A stretch of 64,000 bases of DNA from Anaerococcus ihuae (GCF_928368155.1 NZ_CAKMRU010000001.1:124001-188000), one strand, 5' to 3'; counted from the stretch's first letter, positions 55,820-64,000 are shown. The notes: generated by a model not told the origin, from the sequence alone. A program made the numbers and translations.

Positions 55820-56475
55820 TTTATGTTGTAGAAGATGATAAGTCGATTAGAAATTTAGTTTTATACGCCTTATCAGAAAAAGATTATCAAGTGAGAGGCT
55901 TTGAGGATGGTCTGGATGTTGTAGAATCAGTAAGAGAAGAGAGTGTGGACTTACTAATTCTAGATATAATGTTACCTGAAAAAGATGGTATTGAAATTTT
56001 AAAAGAAATTAGAGAATTTTCAAATGTTCCTGTAATAATGCTTACAGCAAGAACGGATGAATTTGATAAAGTTTTGGGTCTTGAAAGTGGGGCGGATGAT
56101 TATATAACAAAACCATTTTCAATTTTGGAATTAATTTCAAGAGTAAAGGCAGTTTTAAGAAGAAGCGAGAAAAAAGACAGGGAACATTTGACTTATTCAA
56201 ACATAGAAGTGAATATCAAAAAAAGAACCGTAAAAGTTGATGGTGAAAAAATAGATCTAACCTACAAGGAATTTGAAATGCTCTTGTTATTTTTGACCAA
56301 TATTGGTAATGTTATTACAAGAGAAGATTTTCTACTAAAAATTTGGGGTTATGATTACGAGGGAGAAACCAGAACGGTTGATGTTCACATAGCAAGTCTT
56401 CGTAATAAGTTAAAATCTGCAGGTGTGCACATAAAAACTGTAAGAAATTTAGGATATAAACTTGGAGAAATATGA
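55816..56475 (+). CDS. phoB: Response regulator PhoB/PhoP family
   Basis: This 219-residue OmpR-type regulator has a receiver domain (about 1-115, with acidic pocket EDD at 6-8, phosphoacceptor Asp50 in LLILDIMLPEKDG and the conserved YITKPF lysine). A C-terminal winged helix reads LTYKEFEMLLLFLTNIGNVITREDFLLKIWGY. Its place after phoU and before phoR makes it the phosphate regulator. It should bind the 11-bp-phased repeats described before pstS and ppx. Confidence 0.93.
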   Translation: MIYVVEDDKSIRNLVLYALSEKDYQVRGFEDGLDVVESVREESVDLLILDIMLPEKDGIEILKEIREFSNVPVIMLTARTDEFDKVLGLESGADDYITKPFSILELISRVKAVLRRSEKKDREHLTYSNIEVNIKKRTVKVDGEKIDLTYKEFEMLLLFLTNIGNVITREDFLLKIWGYDYEGETRTVDVHIASLRNKLKSAGVHIKTVRNLGYKLGEI

Positions 56476-58091
56476 AAAAAATAATTAATAAAAATATTAA
56501 TATTATAACAAGTTTGTTAATTATTATTATTTTTGTATTATCTTCTTTATTTTCATATCAAAAAGAAAAAAAAGCTCAAGATGAATTTGTAGAAAATTCC
56601 TTGAGCTTTCTTACTTATAAAAAAATAGATGAAAAAAAGTTAGATAAATTTAAAAATTCTTATAATATTGACCTACTGTTAAAAGATACAGAAGGAAATG
56701 TATTATATAACTCTGGAATAAATAAAAATATAATAAAAAACTACGAATTTTATGATGTTGATATTGTTAAAAAATCTAAAAAAAATTACATAAATAAGGA
56801 AACAAAAGTTTTTGCAAAAAAATCCAAAAATAAAATTCTAGCCATAAAATTTAATAATCCAACTTTTATCATATATCTTTTTAAAAGAACTTATATTTTG
56901 ATTATTGGTATAATTCTTGCCTTTATAATAAATAAATTTTTCACAAATTACCTATATGAAAGAATAACTAATCCCTTTAAAGAAAGAATAGATGATAAGA
57001 AAGAATTTTATAATTTTAAGGAAAATCCAAAAGATTATATTGAAAATTTAAGATTCGATAGAAAAAATTTACTTAATGAAAATTCGAATTTAAAAGCAAG
57101 GATTTTAGATATTGAAAAAGTGAGCTCAAATATGGAAGAGGGTTTTATTTATTTGGATAAAGAAGGAAATATCTTGATAATTAATAAGGCTGCCAAAGAA
57201 TTATTAAATATTGAAAAAGACAAAAAATTAGAAAATTTAGTAGAAAATGATGGTTATAAACTTGCCATAAGAGAGACTAATCTTCTTAAAAAAGGTAAAA
57301 ATATTGAACTTAATATTGATGATTTATCTTTAAAATTATATATTGACCCGATTATAGATAGGGAAATTGAGTCATATATAATTATAGTGATTGACAATTC
57401 AAAAAATAAAAAAGCTGAAATTATGAGAAGAGAATTTACAGCAAATGTAAGCCACGAATTAAAATCCCCTCTTACAAGCATTAATGGATACGCAGAATTA
57501 ATTGCTACAGGCCTTGCAAAAAATGATGATATAAAAGAATTTGGGAAAATTATAAATGAAGAAGGAAACAGATTATTAAATATAATAGATGATATTTTAA
57601 AACTTTCAAAACTTGACGAAGAAAATTTAACTGAGGGAAGAACAATCGTAAATATAAAAAATGTAGTTGATCAAAGTATAAGTAGATTTAAGAGAAGTTC
57701 AGATAAGAAAAATATTAAAATCGAAAACAATATGGATGATTTATATATTAAAACTCACGAATCACTTTTCACCGACCTTATATCCAATATTTATGAAAAT
57801 GCAATCAAATACAACAAAGTAAATGGAAAAATTTCGATAAATTATGAAAAAAACGACAGAGGAATTAAAATATTTATCTCTGATAGGGGTATAGGAATAA
57901 AAAAAGAAGATCTTTCAAGAATTTTTGAAAGATTTTATGTAGCAGATAAGCAAAGAACAAGAACATTAAAATCAACAGGACTTGGCTTATCAATTGTAAA
58001 ACATATATGCGATTACTTAAATTATGATATAGAAGTTGAAAGTGAATATGGCTTTGGAACAAAATTTACAATCTTCATTCCAAGCTTATAA
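56472..58091 (+). CDS. phoR: Sensor histidine kinase PhoR
   Basis: This 539-residue sensor has two transmembrane helices (about 11-28 and 131-156) around a small extracellular region, a linker and a PAS domain (about 213-310). The kinase core follows: H-box FTANVSHELKSPL with His328, N-box NIYENAIKY, G1 DRGIGIKKEDL and G2 STGLGLSIVKHI. The layout is that of Firmicute PhoR. It overlaps phoB by 4 bp and ends the pst-pho operon. Confidence 0.92.
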   Translation: MKKIINKNINIITSLLIIIIFVLSSLFSYQKEKKAQDEFVENSLSFLTYKKIDEKKLDKFKNSYNIDLLLKDTEGNVLYNSGINKNIIKNYEFYDVDIVKKSKKNYINKETKVFAKKSKNKILAIKFNNPTFIIYLFKRTYILIIGIILAFIINKFFTNYLYERITNPFKERIDDKKEFYNFKENPKDYIENLRFDRKNLLNENSNLKARILDIEKVSSNMEEGFIYLDKEGNILIINKAAKELLNIEKDKKLENLVENDGYKLAIRETNLLKKGKNIELNIDDLSLKLYIDPIIDREIESYIIIVIDNSKNKKAEIMRREFTANVSHELKSPLTSINGYAELIATGLAKNDDIKEFGKIINEEGNRLLNIIDDILKLSKLDEENLTEGRTIVNIKNVVDQSISRFKRSSDKKNIKIENNMDDLYIKTHESLFTDLISNIYENAIKYNKVNGKISINYEKNDRGIKIFISDRGIGIKKEDLSRIFERFYVADKQRTRTLKSTGLGLSIVKHICDYLNYDIEVESEYGFGTKFTIFIPSL

Positions 58092-58111
58092 TTTCTTTTT
58101 TCTCTTTTATT

Positions 58112-58120
58112 TGTTATAAT
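58112..58120 (+). promoter_or_regulatory. Extended -10 promoter of the hydrogenase operon
   Basis: TG-T-TATAAT at 58112-58120, about 37 bp before the first ATG. There is no phoR terminator visible before it, so readthrough is possible. Confidence 0.55.
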
Positions 58121-58157
58121 TGTTATGAGTAATTATTAAAATTTATAAGGAGTAGAT

Positions 58158-58448
58158 ATGAAAATAGAAGTTTGTGCAGGCGCAAGATGCACCATGCTAG
58201 GATCGGACATAATTTATAACAGATTATCAAATTTTGTAGAAGAATTTAATGATAGACTCTATAAAGGTGATTTAGACATTCAAAATATTGAACTTGAAAT
58301 CGAAATGATAACATGTAATAATGAGTGCAAAAAAAATAAAAAAAATGCACCAGTTGTACTAGTAGATGGAAAAGTATTTACAAATGCAAAAACAGAAGTA
58401 ATAATGGAATACATATTAGATACGGCTTTTGAAGATAAATTTAATTAA
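58158..58448 (+). CDS. Small thioredoxin-like [2Fe-2S] protein (NuoE/HymA-like)
   Basis: This 96-residue protein has four cysteines placed as in thioredoxin-fold [2Fe-2S] ferredoxins: Cys6 and Cys11 in CAGARCTMLG, then two in TCNNECKKNKK. VVLVDGKVF is the matching strand before the C-terminal helix. Such domains carry electrons in NuoE/HydC subunits. Here it is a stand-alone protein encoded just before an [FeFe] hydrogenase with which it may share electrons. It is shorter than a NuoE subunit (about 160 residues). Confidence 0.78.
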   Translation: MKIEVCAGARCTMLGSDIIYNRLSNFVEEFNDRLYKGDLDIQNIELEIEMITCNNECKKNKKNAPVVLVDGKVFTNAKTEVIMEYILDTAFEDKFN

Positions 58449-58481
58449 TATTTGAAAAGACTTGTAAGGAAGATAAGAATA

Positions 58482-59990
58482 ATGAAAGAAACATACATAA
58501 ATATATTAAATATTAGAAGAATGGCCTTTGAACATATAGCAAAAATTGCTTTTGAAAATAGGCCAATTTATGACATAGCGACAGAAGTTTTTGAAATACT
58601 CCCAGGAGAAGAAGCATCATATAGGGAAAATATTTTTAGAGAAAGAGCCGTAATGGGCGAAAGACTAAGGATGGGAGTAGGACTTCACGCAAGAACTGCA
58701 GACAATACGGGAGCAATTACTGATGGTTTGGATGATGAAGATTATGATATAAAAAAATATGAGCCACCTCTAGTTTCAGTAATAAAAATCGCCTGCGAGG
58801 CTTGCCCTGAAAATAGAGTAGAAGTTACAAATACTTGTAGGGCTTGTATTGCTCACCCATGTGTAAATGTCTGTCCAAAAAATGCTATTACCTACACATC
58901 AAAAGGATCAATAATTGACCAAGATAAGTGTATAAAATGTGGAAAATGCGTTCAAGCTTGTCCATATAATGCAATTGCTCACACAAAAAGACCATGTGCA
59001 GAAGCTTGTGGAGTGAAAGCTATAAAAAGTGACAAATTAGATAGGGCAGAAATTGATGATGATAAGTGCGTAGCATGTGGAAGATGTATAACTGCTTGTC
59101 CATTTGGAGCAATTTCAGATAAAACAGAAATTTACCAATTGGCAAAGGCTTTAAATACAAATGAACACGTTTATGCCATAGTTGCCCCATCATTTGTAAG
59201 ACAATTTGGACAAATGGCAAGCCCAGTTCAAATAAAAGAAGCAATCAAAAAATTAGGATTTAAGGATGTAATAGAAGTAGGACTTGGGGCAGACCTTACA
59301 ACCTTAAACGAAGCTCACGAATACGTTGAAAGTGTTCCAGAAAAAATTCCATTTATGGGAACATCTTGCTGTTATTCATGGAAATTAATGGTAAAGAAAA
59401 AATTCCCAGAAATAAATGATAAGATTTCAGAATCATCAACACCAATGATTTATTCAGGAAAACACATCAAAAAAATGGATGAAAAAGCTCAAGTAGCTTT
59501 CATTGGTCCATGCATTTCAAAAAAACTTGAAGCAAGAAGACCAGAAGTTGCAGAAACAATAGACTACGTTATAACTTATGAAGAGCTAATGGGAATGTTC
59601 TTGGCAAAAGACATAGATCCTGCAGAAATACAAGTTGAAGAAGATTGGCAAGATGCATCAGAAACTGGAAGAAATTATGCAGTAAGCGGAGGAGTAGCTG
59701 AAGCTGTAAAAAGAAGAATTGCAGAAATAAATCCTGATTTAGATGTAAAAGTAGAAAAAGCAGAAGGACTTGCTGATTGCGTAAAACTTGCCCAAATGGC
59801 AAAACTTGGAAGAAAAGACGGACTATTATTAGAAGGAATGGCATGCGTTGGTGGATGTGTTGGAGGACCTGGAACTTTAATTTCAGAAATTAAAACAGGA
59901 AAAGCAGTAAAACAATTTGCCAAAGAATCAATCTACAAATCCCCATACGACAACAAAAATATCCCAGAAGAAGATAAACCAAAAGACTGA
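58482..59990 (+). CDS. [FeFe] hydrogenase catalytic protein, group B-like
   Basis: This 502-residue protein joins 4Fe-4S clusters (residues about 105-210, with CRACIAHPCVNVCP, CIKCGKCVQACP and CVACGRCITACP) to an H-cluster domain. All H-cluster cysteines are present: TSCC (about 294-297), GPCISKK (about 344) and EGMACVGGCVGGPG (about 455 and 459). The GPGT ending and the spacing match group B enzymes such as the third hydrogenase of Clostridium pasteurianum. The usual TSCCP is TSCCY. The start at 58482 behind AAGGAAG is preferred to an upstream TTG. It should make or use H2 with ferredoxin. The maturases HydEFG are not in this window. Confidence 0.87.
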   Translation: MKETYINILNIRRMAFEHIAKIAFENRPIYDIATEVFEILPGEEASYRENIFRERAVMGERLRMGVGLHARTADNTGAITDGLDDEDYDIKKYEPPLVSVIKIACEACPENRVEVTNTCRACIAHPCVNVCPKNAITYTSKGSIIDQDKCIKCGKCVQACPYNAIAHTKRPCAEACGVKAIKSDKLDRAEIDDDKCVACGRCITACPFGAISDKTEIYQLAKALNTNEHVYAIVAPSFVRQFGQMASPVQIKEAIKKLGFKDVIEVGLGADLTTLNEAHEYVESVPEKIPFMGTSCCYSWKLMVKKKFPEINDKISESSTPMIYSGKHIKKMDEKAQVAFIGPCISKKLEARRPEVAETIDYVITYEELMGMFLAKDIDPAEIQVEEDWQDASETGRNYAVSGGVAEAVKRRIAEINPDLDVKVEKAEGLADCVKLAQMAKLGRKDGLLLEGMACVGGCVGGPGTLISEIKTGKAVKQFAKESIYKSPYDNKNIPEEDKPKD

Positions 59991-59998
59991 AAAAACTA

Positions 59999-60024
59999 GG
60001 AGCATAGAAATATGCTCCTTTTTT
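59999..60024 (+). terminator. Terminator after the hydrogenase
   Basis: An 8-bp stem (59999-60006 with 60011-60018) with a GAAA loop is followed by six T. Confidence 0.9.
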
Positions 60025-60032
60025 CGTACAAA

Positions 60033-60057
60033 AAAAGATGCGAAAATCGCATCTTTT
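60033..60057 (-). terminator. Terminator of the minus-strand flavodiiron gene
   Basis: An 11-bp stem (60033-60043 with 60047-60057) is followed on the minus strand by a T-run. It is the second of two back-to-back terminators here. Confidence 0.82.
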
Positions 60058-60064
60058 AAATTTT

Positions 60065-61279
60065 TTATTTATCTAAGTCTTCTTTGATTGCTTTGGCTAA
60101 ATCTTCTAAAGTTTTTTCTTGATCATTTTTCATTGAAGAATTAATTATGAAATCTTCTCCAACATATTCGTGTTTTCCACTTTCAAGAATTTCTTTTGCT
60201 TGTTCAAGAGATCTTCCACCCCATGAATAATTGTGGATGAAGGAAATATGTCTATTTTGATATCCTGTACCAACTAGTTCTCTTAAAAGCGCATCCATTT
60301 TGTGATATAGACCTGCATTGTAATTCATTGCAACAAAAACTTGGTTTGAATATTTGTGGGCATCAGCAATTATATATGAAAAATCAGTATCAGATACGTC
60401 ATATAATTTTATATCAGAAACTCCAAGTTCATCTAGTTTTGATGCTAAAATATCAGCAGCTAATTCTGTATTTCCATACATTGAAGAAAATACAATTTCT
60501 ACACCTTTTGTTTCTGGTTTGAAGTTTGCCCATTTGTCATATTTATCAAGGATAAATTCTATAGATTCTTTGTCATCATAAACAGGTCCGTGAAGAGGGA
60601 AGATTGCATTAATTTCAAAATCTGAAACTTTTTTAATAAGATTTGTAACCATTCTTCCTTGTTTTCCAACTATATTTATATAATATCTTCTGTTTTCATT
60701 AACCCAAGCTTGCTTTTTGATATAGTGTTTTGCAGAAATGTGGCCTTCCAAAACATCAAATGAACCAAAAGCATCAGCTGAGAAGAATAAACCTTCTGTA
60801 GTTTCATAAGTCATAAAAACTTCTGGCCAGTGAACCATTGGAGCAAAAACAAATTTTAGATTTCTTTTTCCAATATTTAATTCATCACCATCTTTAATTT
60901 CTACAAATCTTTCTTCATCATATTTATCATTTGGATAAAATTGATGGAAAAATTTAATAGTTTTTTGGTTTCCAACAAATTTACAATTTGGATATTTATC
61001 TAAAATAAAATCAATTGATCCACAATGATCAGGTTCCATGTGTTGAACAATAATATAATCTAAATCTTCTCCATCAAGAGCTTTTTCTACATTATCAAGG
61101 TAAGTTCTTATTACAGAAGAATCAGATCCATCCATCAAAACATTTTTTTCATCTTTTATAATGTATGAATTGTAAGTTACACCATTTGGTAGGGTAAACA
61201 TATTTTCAAATCTTTTTAGGCCCCTATCATTGGCACCAACCCAATAAATATTGTCATAAACTTTTTTTATAAATTGCAT
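60065..61279 (-). CDS. Flavodiiron protein (FprA family)
   Basis: This 404-residue protein has a diiron metallo-beta-lactamase-like domain (about 1-245) and an FMN flavodoxin domain (about 250-404, EIVFSSMYGNTELAAD). The iron ligands are complete: HMEPDHCGS, APMVHWPEVF, SADAFGSF and FPLHGPVY. It reduces O2 to water (or NO to N2O) with electrons normally supplied by rubredoxin. The start at 61279, after GGAGGT, is chosen over an upstream frame extension of 26 residues. It is transcribed away from the fusion gene, and a second flavodiiron gene lies downstream of that fusion. Confidence 0.94.
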   Translation of the reverse strand: MQFIKKVYDNIYWVGANDRGLKRFENMFTLPNGVTYNSYIIKDEKNVLMDGSDSSVIRTYLDNVEKALDGEDLDYIIVQHMEPDHCGSIDFILDKYPNCKFVGNQKTIKFFHQFYPNDKYDEERFVEIKDGDELNIGKRNLKFVFAPMVHWPEVFMTYETTEGLFFSADAFGSFDVLEGHISAKHYIKKQAWVNENRRYYINIVGKQGRMVTNLIKKVSDFEINAIFPLHGPVYDDKESIEFILDKYDKWANFKPETKGVEIVFSSMYGNTELAADILASKLDELGVSDIKLYDVSDTDFSYIIADAHKYSNQVFVAMNYNAGLYHKMDALLRELVGTGYQNRHISFIHNYSWGGRSLEQAKEILESGKHEYVGEDFIINSSMKNDQEKTLEDLAKAIKEDLDK

Positions 61280-61645
61280 ATAACCTCCAAAATTATTATT
61301 ATCGCTAAAATTATTATACCTTATTAAATATAAAATTAAATACAAGATATAAGCCAATATTGTTTAAATTGTAATATTTAGTTTAGAAAACTTTTTCATA
61401 GATTTTAAATTTTTGATTTTAATTTAAATTTATAAATTTTTTGAAAAAATTTAAATAATTTTGATTAAATAAAGGATTTTAGGTTATATATTAAGTGTAG
61501 ATGTTTTACATATTCATATATTGCAATTCAATTTTATCTTTATTAGTAATCTTTATAAAAATAAATTGAGTTGACAAAAAAACATTTTCAGTATAGAATT
61601 ATATTGTAAAACAAAAATGGATATTATATTTTTTAGGAGGAATAT
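61280..61645. other. Divergent control region between flavodiiron gene and fusion gene
   Basis: This 366-bp AT-rich region has no credible gene. It contains the minus-strand GGAGGT and a TATAAT for the flavodiiron gene near 61310-61320, and the plus-strand promoter at 61571-61599. No riboswitch or strong palindrome was recognised. Confidence 0.6.
61571..61599 (+). promoter_or_regulatory. Promoter of the acyl-CoA dehydrogenase fusion operon
   Basis: TTGACA (61571-61576), 17 bp and TAGAAT (61594-61599), about 46 bp before the ATG, which has AGGAGG. Confidence 0.7.
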
Positions 61646-63577
61646 ATGCTTTTTAAAACAACAGATGAGCATGAAGCTTTACGTAAAAAAGTCAGAGAAT
61701 TTGCTGAAGAAAAAGTAAAACCAATTGCTTTTGAGCTTGACCAAAACAACGAATTTCCTGACGAAATTGTAAAGGAAATGGGAGAATTAGGATTTTTAGG
61801 AATTCCTTATCCTAAGAAATACGGTGGTCAAGGCTTAGACGTAATGAGCTATGCAATCACAGTTGAAGAATTATCGAGAGTAGATGGTGGTGTTGGAGTA
61901 ATTTGTTCTGCACATACATCTTTAGGTTCATGGCCAATTTTTGCTTTTGGTACTGAAGAACAAAAGAAAAAATATCTTGTTCCTTTAGCAAAAGGTGAAA
62001 AAATCGGTGCATTTGGATTGACAGAAGAAAACGCAGGAAGTGACGCTGGTGGAACAGAAACTACAGCTGAACTAGACTTAGACGGCGAAAGATATATTTT
62101 AAATGGTAAAAAAATATTTATTACTAACGCTCCAAAAGCAGATACATATGTTGTATTTGCAGTAACAACTCCAGGAATTGGAACTCATGGTATTTCAGCA
62201 TTTATAGTTGAAAAAGGCATGGAAGGATTTACATGCTCTGATCATTATGACAAATTAGGTATTAGATCATCATGTACTGCTGAATTACATTTTGATAATG
62301 TAAAAGTTCCAAAAGAAAATCTTCTTGGAAAAGAAGGACAAGGATTTAAGATTGCTATGGCAACTCTTGATGGTGGTAGAATTGGTATAGCTTCACAAGC
62401 TTTAGGTATTGGCCAAGGTGCTTATGAATCAGCTTTATCATATGCTAAAGAAAGAGAACAATTTGGTATGCCAATTGCTCACCTTCAAGCTAATACATTT
62501 AAACTTGCTGATATGGCAACATATTTGAAAGCTGCAAGACTTATGATTTATTCAGCAGCTGAATTAAAAGAAAATCACGAAAGATATTCTGCAGATGCAG
62601 CTATGGCAAAACAATTTGCATCAGATCTTGCATCAAAGATTACTAACGAAGCATTACAAATGTACGGTGGATCTGGATTTATTAAAGGAATCGATGTTGA
62701 AAGATTCTACAGAGATTCTAAAATCACACAAATCTACGAAGGTACAAATGAAATAATGAGAGTAGTTGTTGGAGCTCATACAGTAGGTAGAGCACCAAAG
62801 GTTAAAGCTGTAGGATCAAACAAAAAATCTGGACCCATCGCAGGAGTCAGAAAAGGAGAAATCTATGAGGGAGATCCTAAAGAAGCAGTTAAAAACCTTG
62901 TGGCAGCACTTAAAAAGGACGGATATGACTTTACTGTAGGAATCGATCCTTATACTCCAATTCCTGACGCTGAAAGAATAGTTGTAGCAGGTCGTGGTAT
63001 TGGTGAAAAAGCTAATATGAAATTAATTGAAGATTTAGCTTACCAAGCAGGTGCAGCTATTTCATCATCAAGACCAGTTGCAGAAACTTTGAAATATGTT
63101 GATATTAATAGATACGTTGGTATGAGTGGACAAACATTTAAAGGAAACTTATACATTGGTGTAGGTGTATCTGGAGCAGGACAACACTTAAAAGGAATCA
63201 AAAATGCTTCAACAATAGTTGCAATTAATAATTCTAAAAACGCTCCAATTTTCAACAACTGTGATTATGGTATAGTTGGAGATGCTATGGAAGTTCTTCC
63301 ACTACTAATTAAAGAATTAGATAATGGTGAAGAAAAGAAACCAGCACCACCAATGAAGAAAATAAAAAGATCTAAACCAAGAAAAATGGCTCCTACAAAT
63401 CCAATCTATGTAGATTTAGGTTCTGGATATGAATACAATCCTGAAGAAGGAGATCCAGAAAATGGAATTGAACCAGGAACACCATTTGACAAACTACCAG
63501 ATTCTTGGGTTTCACCAGTTTCAGGAGAAGCTAAAGATCAATTCATTAAAATGGATGTACCAGAAGACAGAAAGTAG
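61646..63577 (+). CDS. Acyl-CoA dehydrogenase / EtfA FAD domain / rubredoxin-like fusion
   Basis: This 643-residue protein has three parts. Residues 1-380 form a complete acyl-CoA dehydrogenase, with [25 protein letters not shown] and the catalytic Glu365 in QIYEGTNEI. Residues 443-557 match the C-terminal FAD domain of EtfA ([43 protein letters not shown]); the N-terminal EtfA domain is missing. After a Lys/Pro-rich linker, residues 587-636 match rubredoxin ([34 protein letters not shown]), but the four iron-binding cysteines are Asp590, Ser593, Ser623 and Ser626. The AGGAGG start is clear. A flavodiiron gene follows 12 bp on. The fusion probably passes acyl-CoA electrons through flavins; the last domain cannot bind iron as rubredoxin does. 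Confidence 0.9.
   Translation: MLFKTTDEHEALRKKVREFAEEKVKPIAFELDQNNEFPDEIVKEMGELGFLGIPYPKKYGGQGLDVMSYAITVEELSRVDGGVGVICSAHTSLGSWPIFAFGTEEQKKKYLVPLAKGEKIGAFGLTEENAGSDAGGTETTAELDLDGERYILNGKKIFITNAPKADTYVVFAVTTPGIGTHGISAFIVEKGMEGFTCSDHYDKLGIRSSCTAELHFDNVKVPKENLLGKEGQGFKIAMATLDGGRIGIASQALGIGQGAYESALSYAKEREQFGMPIAHLQANTFKLADMATYLKAARLMIYSAAELKENHERYSADAAMAKQFASDLASKITNEALQMYGGSGFIKGIDVERFYRDSKITQIYEGTNEIMRVVVGAHTVGRAPKVKAVGSNKKSGPIAGVRKGEIYEGDPKEAVKNLVAALKKDGYDFTVGIDPYTPIPDAERIVVAGRGIGEKANMKLIEDLAYQAGAAISSSRPVAETLKYVDINRYVGMSGQTFKGNLYIGVGVSGAGQHLKGIKNASTIVAINNSKNAPIFNNCDYGIVGDAMEVLPLLIKELDNGEEKKPAPPMKKIKRSKPRKMAPTNPIYVDLGSGYEYNPEEGDPENGIEPGTPFDKLPDSWVSPVSGEAKDQFIKMDVPEDRK
62972..63316 (+). other. 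EtfA-like FAD domain inside the fusion
   Basis: Residues 443-557 of the fusion align segment by segment with the second domain of the EtfA at 8805. RGIG matches [14 protein letters not shown] matches SSRAAVDAG, GMSGQTF matches GQSGKTV, and [20 protein letters not shown] matches APIFGRADYGIVGDLFEVVP. The NADH/EtfB-facing first domain has no counterpart; only a linker of about 60 residues precedes it. Confidence 0.85.
63404..63553 (+). other. Rubredoxin-like domain lacking all four metal cysteines
   Basis: Residues 587-636 keep the rubredoxin backbone: [21 protein letters not shown], PGTPF, LPDSWVxPVxG and KDQF. The CxxC pairs are DLGS and SPVS. The codons read gat, tct, tca and tca, so more than one base change from a Cys codon may be needed for some, and a single sequencing error cannot explain it. 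Confidence 0.85.
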
Positions 63578-63589
63578 TAGGAGGAATAT

Positions 63590-64000
63590 ATGTATACAGT
63601 TAGAAAAGTTACAGACGACTTATATTATGTAGGTGGAGATGACAGAAGACTTGCTCTATTTGAAAATATTTTTCCTATAGATGGAGTTTCATATAACTCA
63701 TACCTTTTAATGGATGAAAAAACAGTTTTAATAGACTCAGTAGACTGGTCAATTACAAGAGAATATATTTTAAATGTATCTAGAGTTCTTGGAGATCGTG
63801 ACCTTGATTATATGATTATCCAACACATGGAACCAGACCACTGTTCAGCAATTGAATTAATGCTACACTACTATCCAAACGTAAAAATTATAGCAAGTGA
63901 AAAAGCAATTTTATTCATGAGACAATTCGGTTACCACGTTGATGATAGATATATAGAAGTTAAAGAAGGAGATTCAATCTCTTTTGGTAAACACGAATAT
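63590..64000 (+). CDS. Second flavodiiron protein, 5' part (continues beyond window)
   Basis: The first 137 codons of a flavodiiron-type protein are visible from ATG 63590 behind AGGAGG, 12 bp after the fusion stop. The frame is open to the window edge. It reads YTVRKVTDDLYYVGGDDRR, then FPIDGVSYNSYLLMDEKTVLIDSVD, then IIQHMEPDHCSAIE with the first four diiron ligands (HxExDH). It differs clearly from the flavodiiron protein at 60065, so this is a second paralogue rather than a repeat. The rest of the diiron domain, and whether it carries FMN or extra domains, is outside the window. Its position makes it a likely partner of the fusion. Confidence 0.9.
   Translation, partial: MYTVRKVTDDLYYVGGDDRRLALFENIFPIDGVSYNSYLLMDEKTVLIDSVDWSITREYILNVSRVLGDRDLDYMIIQHMEPDHCSAIELMLHYYPNVKIIASEKAILFMRQFGYHVDDRYIEVKEGDSISFGKHEY

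Noticed and set aside
58452-58481. TTG at 58452 as the hydrogenase start
   Set aside because: No ribosome site precedes it; the AAGGAAG at 58466 fits the ATG at 58482.
61280-61357. A longer N-terminus for the flavodiiron protein
   Set aside because: The extra 26 residues are AT-driven and contain the GGAGGT site of the real start.

Overview
The window is a low-GC (roughly 30% by eye), densely packed bacterial chromosome segment from an anaerobic Firmicute. The butyrate genes (butyryl-CoA dehydrogenase with EtfBA, butyryl-CoA:acetate CoA-transferase, 3-hydroxybutyryl-CoA dehydrogenase), a clostridial-type [FeFe] hydrogenase, superoxide reductase, flavodiiron proteins and AsnA suggest a Gram-positive anaerobic coccus of the Peptoniphilaceae (Anaerococcus/Peptoniphilus type). 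That placement is inference, not a database result. Genes start mostly at ATG behind AGGAGG-like sites. Almost every operon ends in a clear intrinsic terminator.

Layout. 1-3.3 kb: 3' part of purL and guaB (purines), then a small HTH-like plus ATP-cone protein. 3.8-6.3 kb (minus): a GlcD-type FAD oxidase with lrgA-lrgB. 6.8-12.3 kb: bcd-etfB-etfA, CoA-transferase and hbd. 12.4-20 kb: ispE-murI, ppx-ppk, a VanY-like peptidase, murJ. 20-28.8 kb: a MoxR/VWA pair (minus), a MarR-controlled heterodimeric ABC exporter, and an OatA-like acyltransferase (minus). 29-33.5 kb: a wall-associated metallophosphoesterase, trmB-rlmH, a glyoxalase-fold protein and a tRNA-Phe/Gly/Cys cluster. 33.5-43.3 kb: a frameshifted conserved gene, hisS, two degV genes, an EamA transporter, ybaK, a UlaG-like hydrolase, superoxide reductase, an rlmL-like methyltransferase and an L,D-transpeptidase. 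43.4-49.5 kb: ecfA1-ecfA2-ecfT-truA, a DUF4097-like protein and recQ, with asnA on the minus strand. 50.7-58.1 kb: a complete phosphate module (two pstS genes, pstCAB, phoU, phoB, phoR). 58.1-64 kb: a [2Fe-2S] protein with an [FeFe] hydrogenase, a flavodiiron protein (minus), a large acyl-CoA dehydrogenase fusion, and the 5' part of a second flavodiiron protein.

How the genes work together. Phosphate control links distant parts of the window: 11-bp-phased TTTACA-like repeats (candidate PhoB/PhoP boxes) lie before ppx-ppk, before each pstS and, more weakly, before the surface phosphatase. Energy metabolism runs through EtfAB/Bcd, the CoA-transferase and hydrogenase, with a possible lactate or 2-hydroxyacid entry through GlcD and LrgAB. 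Oxygen defence is supplied by superoxide reductase and two flavodiiron proteins.

The most unusual items are two. First, at 61.6-64 kb one polypeptide joins an acyl-CoA dehydrogenase, the FAD domain of EtfA and a rubredoxin-like domain in which all four iron-ligand cysteines are replaced (Asp, Ser, Ser, Ser); it sits directly upstream of a flavodiiron gene. Second, both PstS proteins have their two halves in swapped order, which looks like a circular permutation of the phosphate-binding fold.
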